From NCBI GenBank assembly GCA_958450325.1, contig OY288245.1, forward strand, positions 62,917,441 to 62,981,440: a stretch of 64,000 nucleotides of DNA. The letters run 5' to 3'. Under the pieces are notes generated by a model. The model did no database searches, had not been told where the DNA came from, and saw nothing but the letters and a program-made list of their open reading frames with translations. Position 1 is the first letter of the stretch; each line of letters begins with the position of its first letter. Positions 36,433 through 48,001 of the stretch are shown in pieces. Source of the DNA: Agrostemma githago. Its lineage: Eukaryota; Streptophyta; Magnoliopsida; Caryophyllales; Caryophyllaceae. Both the position numbers and the translations under genes were made by a program.

Positions 36433-36484
36433 TGGACTTCTTACTCCTTCATTAATAGAACTGTCAGGCCCGATATTTTTCTGC

Positions 36485-37735
36485 CCAATGAAATTACATG
36501 AACCAAAATAATAATAAGTTGATAGATTATATTACAATATAATTATATAAATAAGAGTAATCATTTATCCTTAAAATATCAACCAAAAATTACGGGTCTT
36601 AAAGAGCTCTTCAAACTATAAACTTAAATAATGTTATCCCACATCAAAAAATTGAAAAATTATGATGACGTGATGAATATTTATACTATAAATAATAATC
36701 ATTCGTCCCTGGAAATCGGCTAAAAAATTTGAGTCTTAAAAATGTTCTTAAGACTATAAGCTTAATTAAAATTACTCCACATTGTTTTAAAAAAAAATAA
36801 TTTATCGCACATCAATTATAATGAGGTGATGAACTTCTATTATATACTAAAAATGTTCTTAAGACAATAAACTTAAGTATGAGCAAAATTATCCCACATC
36901 GAAAAAATATACTCTGTGATAAGATGATTGAATTCTGTTATACGTAGTATAGTAAAGAGTAATCATTCGTCTTTAGATATCAACCAAAAAATTACGGGTA
37001 ATAGAAATGATTCGTTTTTATATATTAATCAAAAATCTTTTGAATCTTATAACAGCTCTGAAGAGTGAAGACTATAAATTGAAGTAAAATTATCCACATC
37101 GAGAAATTATAAGGTGATAAAATTTTATTGTACAAATAAAAGTAAAGAAAAAAAGTGGATTAGAAAAGTATGAGAGAGATTTTATATTAATTAAAGATGA
37201 TAAAGTTGTGTGAAGAAGTTTTTCATAAATGAAAATAGCGAAGAAGATCAATCTCAATCCAAAAAGAAATAGGGAAGAATATAGGAACTCGGGGATAATA
37301 GTTGATGGAATTTTATTATATAATTAAGAGTAATCATTCGTCTTTTGATATAAACCTTAAATCTTTTGAGTTCTAAAAATAGTTTTTAAGACTATAAAGT
37401 TAAACAGATTTATCCCACATCGAAAAATTATAATGAGGGAATGAAATTCTATATCATAAATAAGACAAATAATATTTATATCTATGTACACCTTGTATAT
37501 GTGAGTTACTTTAATTAGTCTTTCTAACTACAATGCATCACAATGTCTATAATTTGATTTGAGATTCACCGCATATATACTTCGCTAAAAACAAATTCAC
37601 TTACTATTAGACGTATTCTTATCTTCACTTACTTTCTATTATTGTGTAGTCTCACTAATTTATGTATTCATCCAACTAAGTATTACTATCGATGTCACTA
37701 AAAATTGGCCATGCATCGCACGAGCTTTCCAACTA
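36485..37735. repeat. AT-rich degenerate repeats, second block
   Basis: Same family as 30436-34153 and same orientation, with ATCATTCGTC and TTTTGAGTCTTA phrases. No gene. The block ends near a small hairpin GCATGCATCGCACGAGC followed by CCAACTAG/T (37703-37734), which resembles a Helitron 3' end. Confidence 0.55.
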
Positions 37736-38230
37736 GTATATATATATAGAAAGAAAGGATAAAAAAAGTTTGGTAAAGATTGGAAAGTTGGAGAGTTTCA
37801 ATACTAGTCATTGATTGTGTAACAAATGGATGACTTAGATTGATTTGGGTAAACAAAAAAAAAAGTGAGATGTGGCAATGGAGAGAGAGTACTCTCTCAA
37901 TCTCCTTGTCTCCCACATGCTCCCTCATCACAACCCCAAATTCATTAATAAAAAAAATTATTGTTCTTCAACCTTCATTCATCCTCATCTTCATCTTCAA
38001 CATAAGTAAAAAGAAATCATCATCTTCATTCTTCATTCTCAAAAAAAAACTCATTCAAACTAGCTTTTGCTTCATTCATTAAAAAACTCAACATAACCTA
38101 GACAAAAACGACCGTCTTCATCGTCAACACTTCGCCATCGATGATTCACCCATCTAAAAAAATTAGAGCATCTTCATCTTCATCTCCATCTTCATACCAA
38201 AAACCCAAATTAAATGTGTGACTGTATTTT
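37736..38230. other. Unassigned, pyrimidine-rich, leader-like DNA
   Basis: About 500 bp rich in CATCTTCATCTTC repeats, preceded by a GAGAGAGAGTACTCTCTC palindrome near 37881. It resembles the 5' leader of a plant gene, but no coding exon follows. It may be a captured gene fragment. Confidence 0.3.
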
Positions 38231-39420
38231 GATATGCTTGATTTATACTGTCTTTCCTTCATGCATTACTTGATTTTCCTTTGATTTATCCGCTTTTAGA
38301 AGCGGTTTTGTGCTATTAATGTCTCTTGCAGCTATGATTGTGCTTGTAGGTTCATTTGGCGCAGAATTCGGCTTTCTGAGTCCTTTTTATCGTCATACGA
38401 ACCAATCCCGAGTCACGACATCGCTTAGAAGTAAAGGATGATAGACCTGTGAAGCTTTTCGGCCATGTCACTTGTATTCCCGACCAGGAATACAACATCG
38501 AGACCTGAAGTAAAGACGAAAGAAAAAAAAAGCAACAACAGTAGCTCACGACCGGGACCAGTACCGTCACGGTCGGGACGAAATGAGCCAAAGATCAGAG
38601 GCTACTGTGAAGCCTTCCCGACCGGGACCTTATCCTTCTCGGTCGGGACGGGAGGTCATCTCGACCGGGACCATCTCCTTCTCGGTCGGGACGGCCCCAG
38701 CTTCTGCACCGCTTCTTTGTTTCATTTCTCTCACTTATGGAACCCTATATATACGCTCCTCTTGTAATTTTTGAAGGCACGAAACCCTAGATAGAGGCAC
38801 ACTACTCTAACTTAATCTTACATTAATCTCTCCTAAATCTTTCTTTAGTTTTAGCTTAATCCTTGAACACTTGTGTAATTTGGGAAGCTCTTGAAGATTT
38901 CATCATTATTGACACATTGGTGGATGTTCTTGGGTTATCATTTTATACAAGTTTTAATCTTTCCATTTCCTATTTTGTGTTGGTATAATTTCTCTAATCT
39001 CTTCTCTTTTAATCTTTGTTTTTCATTAAAGTTTCAATCTTTTCCTATAGATTATTATTTTCCCTTGTTTATCTTGCCTTATGAATGTGTTGGCTTTTAT
39101 GTTACTTTCCTTTGTTCATGTTAGTTTTATTTTAGTCATGAGTGAGTAGACTTTTTGTGGGGTTAGTAGGGGGATTAGACATTAATTATGGGTGATTAGG
39201 GTTAAATGTGGATAAAGGTTGAGTCTTTATTGCTTGTCACTTGTTTTGCATGTTAAGTGTATGATGGATTGCTTGTTAGGGTGGTAGTGGCCATGCTACT
39301 CTTACTTGTTTCTTCTCCCTTGATGTTTGCTTGACTTGTGATTGATTCTTCATGTTTTGGGTAATAGCTTGCATGAATTATCGGGTTTGTTTTCGTTGCG
39401 CGAGCACAAGATTGCCTTAG
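38231..39420 (+). mobile_element. Truncated LTR related to the tandem-LTR family
   Basis: Starts TGATATGCTTG and is loosely collinear with the LTR at 40134. It has a CACGGTCGGGAC/CGACCGGGAC palindrome cluster (38550-38700), TATATATA near 38749, and the GTTAGTAGGGGGATTAG block near 39163. It stops near 39420, before the LTR end. It is much diverged from the 40-kb copies. Confidence 0.65.
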
Positions 39421-39449
39421 TGATTAGGTGATAATCATCGGTTTATATA

Positions 39450-39655
39450 GTGATAATTTTTTGAGTCTTAAATGGAGTAGGATTATTTATTTCCTATACA
39501 AATTTCTATATTTTTATTTAAATTTAAAAAAAATCGAGTCTTAGGTGGAGTAGGATTTTTTTTCATATACAAATTTTAATATTCTTTATTTAACAAAAAA
39601 AAATTATTAAAAAATTTGGACCAGCTCGTGCGATGCACGGGCCGCTTTTTAGTGA
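39450..39655. repeat. Inverted copy of the 30436 terminal segment, hairpin end
   Basis: AGGTGATAATCATCGG to AATTTGGACC is the reverse complement of 30436-30640. It is followed by the hairpin GCTCGTGCGATGCACGGGC and CTTTTTAG/T, a Helitron-like 3' end pattern but with TTAG in place of CTAG. Confidence 0.6.
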
Positions 39656-40133
39656 CGTTGATAAGGACACCAAGTTGGATGATTGCCTAAATTTGTGAAA
39701 CTGTACAACAGTAGAGAGTCAATCGAAGTTAAGACTATGCGTAATAGTAAAGGAATATTATCCATATACGTAAATGTGTTTCAAGGGATCAACGATAATA
39801 TATACCGTAAACGCCAAATTAAATTATAGGTATTATATATGGTGCATTGTAGTTAGAATAAAATACTAATTAAAGTACCTTACACATAAATATACGTAGA
39901 TATAAATATTCACTGGGTAAAATGAGAAAATATTACAGTCAAGAATGATGAAACATGTGATAAAAAAACAAATTTGTCATCATCAGCGCACAAGTTATAG
40001 TAATGAATGTTGTCGCTTAAAGTAACGATGCATACCCTTGCTTATTTATAATAGTACAATTATGAATGCATTTGAAATGATAGTAAAGTACAAAGTTACG
40101 ACTTCATATTTATAATTGTAGATCCTCGGATCA
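39656..40133. other. AT-rich spacer
   Basis: No gene or clear repeat structure, except that the first 40 bases resemble the reverse complement of 32540-32580. It ends GATCA, the target duplication of the next element. Confidence 0.5.
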
Positions 40134-41692
40134 TGATAAGTGTAGTTTGTAGTGCCTAATTTGTTGTGTTTTGGTCCCGTTTTCCTTGTGGAATTGCTCC
40201 TTGGGAGCGGTTTTTGGGTTACTTATGCTTCCTTTAGTTCATTTTAGGTTCCCGAGACCATTCATGAAGAATTAGAACGATTCCAACTCGTTTCATACAC
40301 TCTTGGAGCCAACGAAGAGGAGAAACGATCACTCGGTGCCTTGGATTCGATCCCGAGACCTTGGGACCCATTCCCGAGCCCCTTAGACTCGATCCCGAGC
40401 CCCGAGAATCGACGAGAAGCCCATGAGAAGCAAGGAGAGACCAAAAAGATCATATTAGAGGCCTACAAGGTCCTTCCCGGGCGGGATAATGCCTTCCCGA
40501 CCGGGAAGGAGGGTGCAAAAGAGAGGGCTACTGTTTTGGGTCCATCCCGACCGGGATGAGTTCATCCCGACCGGGAACGGCCTCATCCCGACCGGGACCA
40601 CCTCATCCCGACCGGGATGGGCCCAGCGAAGGGCTGTTTCGATTCCTTTCTTCTCCTTTCCTCTTGGAACCCTATATATACCCTCCCTCTTGTAATCTTA
40701 TGGGATGTTCTTCATTACCCACTAAACCCTAGACTACTTTAGCATAGATTAGCTTAGATTAGAGTAGATTAGTCGTTAATTAGTCCTTAATCTAGTTAGC
40801 TAATCTTGTATTAAGGGATCTCTTGAAGAATCCATCCAATCTTGACAACATTGGTGGGTGTTTTGGGTGTTCTTTATATACAAGTTCTCATCTTTTCATT
40901 CTCTTGTTAGTTGGTATAATCTTCTCATTCTTTTACTCTTAATCTTTGTTTATGTTATTCAAGTTTTCATCTTTATATCTAGTTTGTTGTTCTTGTTTGT
41001 TCTTTACATGAATGTTTTGGTTCTTATGTTGGTTTCTCTTGTTAATGTTAGTTTTAGCATTAGATATGTTTGAGTAGACTCTTGCTAGGGTTATTAGGGG
41101 GATTGGATGTGATTAGGGATGATTAGGGTGAGATGGGTGGTATTAGATGTTGTTTTTGTTGTTTCCCTTTTACCTTGCACTCCACATGTTCGATGAAATG
41201 CTTGTGAGACTAGAGACGATCAATCCTTGTTTTTCTTGCATCTTCTCTTGTATGTGTGTGTTTGGTTGGTTGGTTTGGTTCCCTCATTAGTAGCGAGAGC
41301 GTGGTGAGGACGACCCCTAGGCCAATTACGTAGCGAGAGCCCGATCGGCGGAACCTAGGCTACGAAAGCATGCTAGTAACCCCGTTTTCCCCCTTTTTGT
41401 CTCCTTTGCATCCACGAACCCGACCTAACCCTAGTTTTCCTTATTATTGTTATCCTTGCTTCCCTTAGTCATTAGTTACTTGTTTTGTCTGCCTTTTCCA
41501 TGTTTTAGACCTTGGCCTAGTCCTTAGCCATCACCCTAGATTAGCTTGTCTTGAACCTAGTCCTAGACCGTAGCACCCATTAGTCTAAACCCATTTCCGT
41601 CCCTATGGATCGACCCGACTTGCCCTAGCTACCCTAGTTAGCTTCGTTGGTTATTATTTGGTGGCGGGATCCACGACAAATCCCGCCCATCA
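40134..41692 (+). repeat. LTR 1 of the tandem element
   Basis: 1559 bp, TGATAAG ... CCCATCA. It holds the CGACCG cluster (40478-40620) and TATATATA (40673-40680). Confidence 0.93.
40478..40680 (+). promoter_or_regulatory. LTR 1 CGACCG palindrome cluster plus TATA
   Basis: Six CCCGNNCGGG-type motifs. The last four (cores at 40548, 40568, 40589 and 40609) are spaced 20, 21 and 20 bp. TATATATA follows 59 bp after the last core. The region reads as a phased enhancer-promoter, by inference. Confidence 0.6.
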
Positions 41693-41694
41693 AA

Positions 41695-41713
41695 TTGGCG
41701 TCGTTGCCGGGGA
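41695..41713 (+). other. Primer binding site, unit 1
   Basis: TTGGCGTCGTTGCCGGGGA begins three bases after LTR 1. It resembles the primer sites of Athila/Tat elements, with one change from the usual TGGCGCCGTTGCC. Confidence 0.75.
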
Positions 41714-41898
41714 CGGCGTAGTTTAGACTTTTGTGTGCTTAGTTTTAGACTTTATTCTTGATCTTTGTGTTTTCTTCTCCTTGTGTATCTCCGTTCTACT
41801 TCTTGTGTGCTATTCTCTCCTCCTAGTGCCTCAAAAGCACTAGGCTACTAACGTTTGCTCAAGTGCTTCTAGTTCATCCTAGGTATCAAAGCAACGTT

Positions 41899-43182
41899 AT
41901 GGAAATGGCACGTCCTACCTTCCATCAATCGTGACGGGACAACTATGGGGCAAATGGCCAACTCCCAAAATTTCACCAACCATATCAACCTCATCAACAA
42001 TCTTACGAACGCCCTCCATATAGTTACCATGAAAGTTGTCAAGGATCATTCCAACATCCTAACAACTACCAAATACCCCCACGTGACCCACAACCAAAAA
42101 TCCCCAACTTTGATACTTGTCAAATGTTGGTTCAAATGCAAAAGAGTCAACAAGAGACGATGATTCTATTGCAAAAGAGTCAACGTGAGATGATGATTCT
42201 ATTGCAAAAGAGTCAACAAGAGATGATGACTCAAATACAAGGGGTCAAAGAGGAGCTTAGGGCCCAAAAAGCGGTGCAAGATGCTCGAATCGATGCACTC
42301 ATGGCTCGCATCACGATGTCGGCCACTCGAGCTCCACAAATTGTTGGGGAAGGTTCATTTGGGTAAGAAGGTCGGTTGACTCCACATGGAAGTCAACTAG
42401 ATCATGAAGCCACGAATGAAGAAGAGAGGGTCAATCAAGAGATCATTGTTGAGTGTTGCTTGGATGGTGAAGATATGGGAAGAATAGAGGAAGTTGAAGC
42501 TTCATGGGTCAACGATGAGGAGGGAAGTGAACATGATTCTCAAGGTAACTCTTGGGGAGCCAATGTATTGGCTATCAAATTGGATTTGTATGATTTTCTT
42601 CGTGATGAACCGGATCTAGACAATCCAAAGCCAAGTGAAGACATACCTCCTCTAGGCCATATTGACAAGGTGAGTGAAAAGGAGCGTAATACTTGGGAGA
42701 AAGGAGTAGATGCCTTGGAACTTGCCTTGAATGGGAAATTGGAGGAGCCAATCACCTCCAATGAAGATAACTTGATGTCTTCTCCTCCTCTATCGCACTC
42801 GATTTCTAGTCCCTTGTCTAGTAAGACGGTTGATGAAGAGTATCCTTGTCGGGCGGTGGAAGAGAATTCTACTCTCGACCCCGTAGAAGAAGCAACCCCC
42901 TTAGGGTGTGATCTCTCAACACATAATGCCGAGCTTGACTCTAGACCACTATACCTACCGGATGGTCATAAGAGTCGTCGCTATGTTGGTTTGGAAGACC
43001 CGGAAGATCACGAGAACCCCGAGCATAATGAAGATGATTGCTTCTTGCCTCCGACTTGGAAGCTCTTGAAAGTAGCTAGGCTCGGCCATGTGAGCCTCAA
43101 TGAAGATGTTGCTAGGGCATTTGACTTACTCCTCCGAGCTCTTGATGGCTATGGAGGAGTAGATGGTGAGAGTATCATGTAA
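41899..43182 (+). pseudogene. Gag-like reading frame, unit 1, with two in-frame stops
   Basis: One frame runs from ATG 41899 to TAA after 43179, broken only by TGA at 41932-41934 and TAA at 42364-42366. The first part is rich in Gln, Pro and Tyr (PKFHQPYQPHQQSYERPP). Next comes a coiled coil of repeated MILLQKSQ-type heptads (42124-42300), then a highly acidic region (268 codons from 42376) ending RAFDLLLRALDGYGGVDGESIM. There is no zinc knuckle, protease or pol motif. It resembles the middle and C-terminal part of an Athila-type gag by composition only. The same two stops occur in unit 2. Confidence 0.6.
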
Positions 43183-43516
43183 ATATCTTTTTTCCTTTTC
43201 TTTTGTTTTTGTTTTTTGTATATGTTTGTTTGGATAGTTTGGTTTCTAGGATTTGTTAGTTTTTGAGGAATTCTTGTAATTCGGTATTTTGATGAGCGAT
43301 GTGAGGGAGGGATTTTGATGGTGTTTATTGAGTTCATTTGATAGGTTATAGTGAAGATGAAGTCTTGAGAGAGTAGTTGATGATAGAAGGTTGGATTTGG
43401 GCATGGGAGTCGGTTTTTGAAGCTTTTGACAAGCTTTTGGGGACGAGATTCTATGTCTCGATGTATTGGTGGCCATGTGGGTGAAGCTATCAAGATTAGG
43501 TAGGGCTAGAAGACTC

Positions 43517-43750
43517 CTCCCGACCGGGAAGGATGAGCCATCCCGACCGGGAAGGATGTCATCCCGATCGGGATGAGTGTCCCAAAAAGTGGGCTTTCTG
43601 GAGTGTCATCCCGACCGGGAAGGGAGCTTCCCGATCGGGACGGGTGTGTCATCCCGGCTGGGACCATCCATCCCGATCGGGATGGTCACCTGCTCCCCCT
43701 GTTGCTTCTTCTTCGACATTCGAGCCCACCCAACCATTTTATACCCCCTC
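43517..43750 (+). promoter_or_regulatory. Internal palindrome cluster with TATA-like box
   Basis: At least seven copies of CCCGACCGGG or CCCGATCGGG lie between 43517 and 43683 and are followed by TTTATACCCCC near 43738. The arrangement mirrors the LTR promoter but lies in the internal region, so it could be a second promoter. Confidence 0.5.
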
Positions 43751-45129
43751 CAAACCTCCCTACCTACCCTTGCACCTATCATATGACCCTACACTTCATT
43801 TACGTAGCCTCACCTCATCTTACCTTCACTACATACCGAGCCTCACATCAAATCCCGCCTCCTTCTACCAATGCAAGCCTAATACATCAACCATGCGGGC
43901 TTATAAAGATTGAAGAGGAATAGCAATGACGAAGACAAGATATGTGCCGATATTGAACTATGCGACGATGGAGCGAGTGAGTTGCTAACCGATGGGTATG
44001 GCAACTATCCTTTCTTTTCCGTCTTTTATCGCTTGTCTTCTTTTGTTTGTCCCTTTTCCCTTATACACTTTTGTGTCATGCTGACCATCGGGGCCTTGGT
44101 AGCTATTGCTCCCGACTCTCGATGACGTGATTACGTCGGGAGTCATTTCAAAATTGAAATGTACAAGCCTTTTCACTTTATTTTTCACTTTTTTGGGATT
44201 TAGTCGGATTTAGGCGGAATCCGGGCTAGGTGACTTGATTACACCTAGTCCTCCCCTCCCATTTCCTTTTATTTCCTTCTTTTTATTTCTTCCCCCATCC
44301 ATATCTTTTCTTGTCTTGGCCCATGGTGACTTGACTACACCCCGGCCGGACACATTCTACCCTTTTCTCCGCTTTATTTTTCCTTTTTTTTAGTTTTATT
44401 TTCGTAGTTTCTTTTCTTTTCTTCAGTGTCTCTATACACTACGATCGAGCATGAGGACATTGCTCGGTTTAAGTGTGGGGGAGCGACATCTTAGTCTAGT
44501 TAGTTTTATTTTCGTAGTTTTTTCGAAAAAAACTTGAAAACCCTAAAAATTTGAAAAAAATTCACAAAAATCAAAAAGATTTTCTTTTGAGTGTTTTCCT
44601 TTTGTGTCGTTATGTCGTATATTTGTTGTGTTGTGCGTGTTTTGCCTCCCTTTTTCCTTATAGGTTGCTTAATCACCGTTAGCTTTGGAGAGCTTTCAAG
44701 ACATCCGGTAACATCTCTTTATCTCTTTTCCCTCCTTGTTGCTTGTGGAGTTTGGGAAGATTGGTGATGATGTGTGCTCGGGTGGAGCTTTGTGCATATT
44801 TGTGGTGATTGGTCGTTTATTCGGAATTTCGGGGTGGTGTTTGTTCTCTTGTTTGTGTTTGTTTTGTTTTGTCTTGTTTTGTTTTGTTGTCTTTGTCTCT
44901 TTTTCTTTCGTTTTTGTCGAGTCTTTGTTTTGTGTTGTGTAGTTGTGTCTTTTGTGTAAAAAGGTTTTCGAAAACCCGGTTTTGAGGCTAGTGTGCAAGC
45001 GTTTACTTTCCCTTTCTAGTAGTATGAATCGAGTCTTGGACTTTAGTCTAGTAGAATGACCCTAAATCAATAGTTTCGTTGGTCCTTTATCTTGAGTCCA
45101 CTTAGCTTACTAGGGATTTACTACGGGAT

Positions 45130-45582
45130 TTGCATTTTGACTATTATGACCACCCACGGTGTGAAAAGGCCTTGGTTGCCGAGTCCCGTCCCTTAGGTGA
45201 CCATGTTTGGGATTGTTTGATTAGTCCAAGTTCTCCACCTTTTTGTGGGTTTGAAGAGGGATCGCGACCCCCAACATACCCATTCACCTACCTCCTACAC
45301 ATATCCACAAAACAAATTAGCAATTTGTTGAAATCTCTCTTTCTTAGTTGCAAAAAGAAATGCCTACAATTCAAATCAAGCCAAAAGGGCAAAGAAAAGA
45401 AAAAGAAAGAAAACGAAAGAAAGAAAAGATTGAAGAAAAAGAAAAGGGCACAAAAAGCCAAAAATAAAATAGAAAAGAAGAAAAAGAAATGGCATAGCAA
45501 CGCACAAAGCAAAAATGCAAAAGAAAGAAAAAAGCCAAAAGAAAACCGTCTCACAAAAAGAGTCCCCACATCTCAAAAATAA
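45130..45582 (+). other. Lys-rich reading frame, unit 1, doubtful coding
   Basis: 150 codons: a CEKALVAESRPLGD segment, then a long Lys/Glu tract. The copy in unit 2 (51248) has an early stop. Composition bias probably explains the open frame. Confidence 0.2.
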
Positions 45583-46245
45583 GCCTTTACCGACTATTAC
45601 CGTGAAGAGCCTACCAAAGGACCGAGTCCCTAGGAAGGATGATAGCGGTAATGGTCGGTCTTCCCTCATTTTGCAATCATATCCACCTTTTTACTTGGAT
45701 TAGTTAAGCGGTTTTGGGCATGGGACGACCCTCTTGGCTCATCGCTAAAGGGGGCGGGGTCTCACTTACTTACAGTGTCGAATAACACCGTGGTTCATCC
45801 TTTTTCCATCCCGCCGATCGTCCCGTAGTACGTTCTTAGAAGGTTAGGAGGACCTAGGTAAGTTACCAACGTTTTTTATTGCTTTGTTGTCATACTATTA
45901 GGGTTTAGTTTATCTCAATTGGTATGATTAGCTTGGGAACGTTGCCACTTGCCTCGAGTCCTAAACCGGTGTTTCTTTCACCGCTTGTTTGAGGGAAGCG
46001 ATATTTGTTTCCTTTTGGGTGCAACCGATTATTTGTTTGTTTGTATGTTTGTTTGTTTATGTGTTTTGTGTCCGGTTGCATCCACAGTTTTGTCGCAGGA
46101 CCTCACTTGCCTTGCGGAGTGCACTTTTCCTCTAAGTTCACTCGCGTGAGTTGATAGGGCGTAGGGTGCGCTAATACCCGCTCGGCTAGTTTAGTAGTTA
46201 GTTTGTGCTTACTCGAGGGCGAGTAAGGGTTAAGTGTGGGGGAGT

Positions 46246-47795
46246 TGATAAGTGTAGTTTGTAGTGCCTAATTTGTTGTGTTATGGTCCCGTTTTCCTTG
46301 TGGAATCGCTCCTTGGGAGCGGTTTTTGGGTTACTTATGCTTCCTTTAGTTCGTTTTAGGTTCCCGAGACCATTCATAAAGAATTGGAACGATTCCGACT
46401 CGTTTCATACACTCTTGGAGCCAACGAAGAGGAGGAACGATCACTCGGTGCCTTGGATTCGATCCCGAGACCTTGGGACCCATTCCCGAGCCCCTTAGAC
46501 TCGATCCCGAGCCCCGAGAATCGACGAGAAGCCCATGAGAAGCAAGGAGGGACCAAAAAGATCATATTGGAGGCCTACAAGGTCCTTCCCGATGCCTTCC
46601 CGACCGGGAAGGAGGGTGCAAAAGAGAGGGCTACTGTTTTGGGTCCATCCCGACCGGGATGAGTTCATCCCGACCGGGACCGGCCTCATCCCGACCGGGA
46701 CCACCTCATCCCGACCGGGATGGGCCCAGCGAAGGGCTGTTTCGATTCCTTTCTTCTCCTTTCCTCTTGGAACCCTATATATACCCTCCCTCTTGTAATC
46801 TTATGGGATGTTCTTCATTACCCACTAAACCCTAGACTACTTTAGCATAGATTAGCTTAGATTAGAGTAGATTAGTCGTTAATTAGTCCTTAATCTAGTT
46901 AGCTAATCTTGTATTAAGGGATCTCTTGAAGAATCCATCCAATCTTGACAACATTGGTGGGTGTTTTGGGTGTTCTTTATATACAAGTTCTCATCTTTTC
47001 ATTCTCTTGTTAGTTGGTATAATCTTCTCATTCTTTTACTCTTAATCTTTGTTTATGTTATTCAAGTTTTCATCTTTATATCTAGTTTGTTGTTCTTGTT
47101 TGTTCTTTATATGAATATTTTGGTTCTTATGTTGGTTTCTCTTGTTAATGTTAGTTTTAGCATTAGATATGTTTGAGTAGACTCTTGCTAGGGTTATTAG
47201 GGGGATTGGATGTGATTAGGGATGATTAGGGTGAGATGGGTGGTATTAGATGTTGTTTTTGTTGTTTCCCTTTTACCTTGCACTCCACATGTTCGATGAA
47301 ATGCTTGTGAGACTAGAGACGATCAATCCTTGTTTTTCTTGCATCTTCTCTTGTATGTGTGTGTTTGGTTGGTTGGTTTGGTTCCCTCATTAGTAGCGAG
47401 AGCGTGGTGAGGACGACCCCTAGGCCGATTACGTAGCGAGAGCCCGATCGGCGGAACCTAGGCTACGAAAGCATGCTAGTAACCCCGTTTTCCCCCTTTT
47501 TGTCTCCTTTGCATCCACGAACCCGACCTAACCCTAGTTTTCCTTATTATTGTTATCCTTGCTTCCCTTAGTCATTAGTTACTTGTTTTGTCTTCCTTTT
47601 CCATGTTTTAGACCTTGGCCTAGTCCTTAGCCATCACCCTAGATTAGCTTGTCTTGAACCTAGTCCTAGACCGTAGCACCCATTAGTCTAAACCCATTTC
47701 CGTCCCTATGGATCGACCCGACTTGCCCTAGCTACCCTAGTTAGCTTCGTTGGTTATTATTTGGTGGCGGGATCCACGACAAATTCCGCCCATTA
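46246..47795 (+). repeat. LTR 2 (shared middle LTR)
   Basis: 1550 bp, serving as 3' LTR of unit 1 and 5' LTR of unit 2. Its last bases are CATTA in place of CATCA. It lacks the GGCGGGATAA stretch that LTR 1 and LTR 3 have in the palindrome cluster. Confidence 0.93.
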
Positions 47796-47797
47796 AA

Positions 47798-47816
47798 TTG
47801 GCGTCGTTGCCGGGGA
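47798..47816 (+). other. Primer binding site, unit 2
   Basis: TTGGCGTCGTTGCCGGGGA, identical to that of unit 1. Confidence 0.75.
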
Positions 47817-48001
47817 CGGCGTAGTTTAGACTTTTGTGTGCTTAGTTTTAGACTTTATTCTTGATCTTTGTGTTTTCTTCTCCTTGTGTATCTCCGTTCT
47901 ACTTCTTGTGTGCTATTCTCTCCTCCTAGTGCCTCAAAAGCACTAGGCTACTAACGTTTTCTCAAGTGCTTCTAGTTCATCCTAGGTATCAAAGCAACGT
48001 T

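Larger units (their letters stand above)
34154..36484 (-). mobile_element. Truncated Ty1/copia element ending in a chimeric LTR module
   Basis: Minus-strand order is pol remnant (36432-34673), PPT TTGAGGGGGGA, an LTR (34443-34665) ending CCTTCA, a primer site TGGTATCATAGCCC (34430-34442), a short spacer, a second PPT-like GAGGGGGGAG, and a second, unrelated LTR (34154-34345). Gag, protease and integrase are missing. A primer site after a 3' LTR is abnormal. Confidence 0.75.
43183..46245. other. Unit 1 internal non-coding region
   Basis: About 3 kb with no convincing gene. It contains a second CGACCG palindrome cluster (43517-43690) followed by TTTATACCCCC (43738), a GTTTAAGTGTGGGGGAG tract (44466-44482) that copies the PPT, a GTTTTGTTTTG-rich tract (44850-44900) and a purine-rich Lys-coding tract (45380-45560). 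The true PPT lies at 46231-46245. Confidence 0.6.

Noticed and set aside
41695..41713. tRNA gene at primer sites
   Set aside because: Only the short complementary primer site is present, with no cloverleaf around it. The same applies at 62914 and 34430.
44736..45077. Phe/Leu/Val-rich membrane-like frames (also 50859-51103 and 14881-15120)
   Set aside because: They come from a GTTTTGTTTTG low-complexity tract in several frames and are not gene-like.
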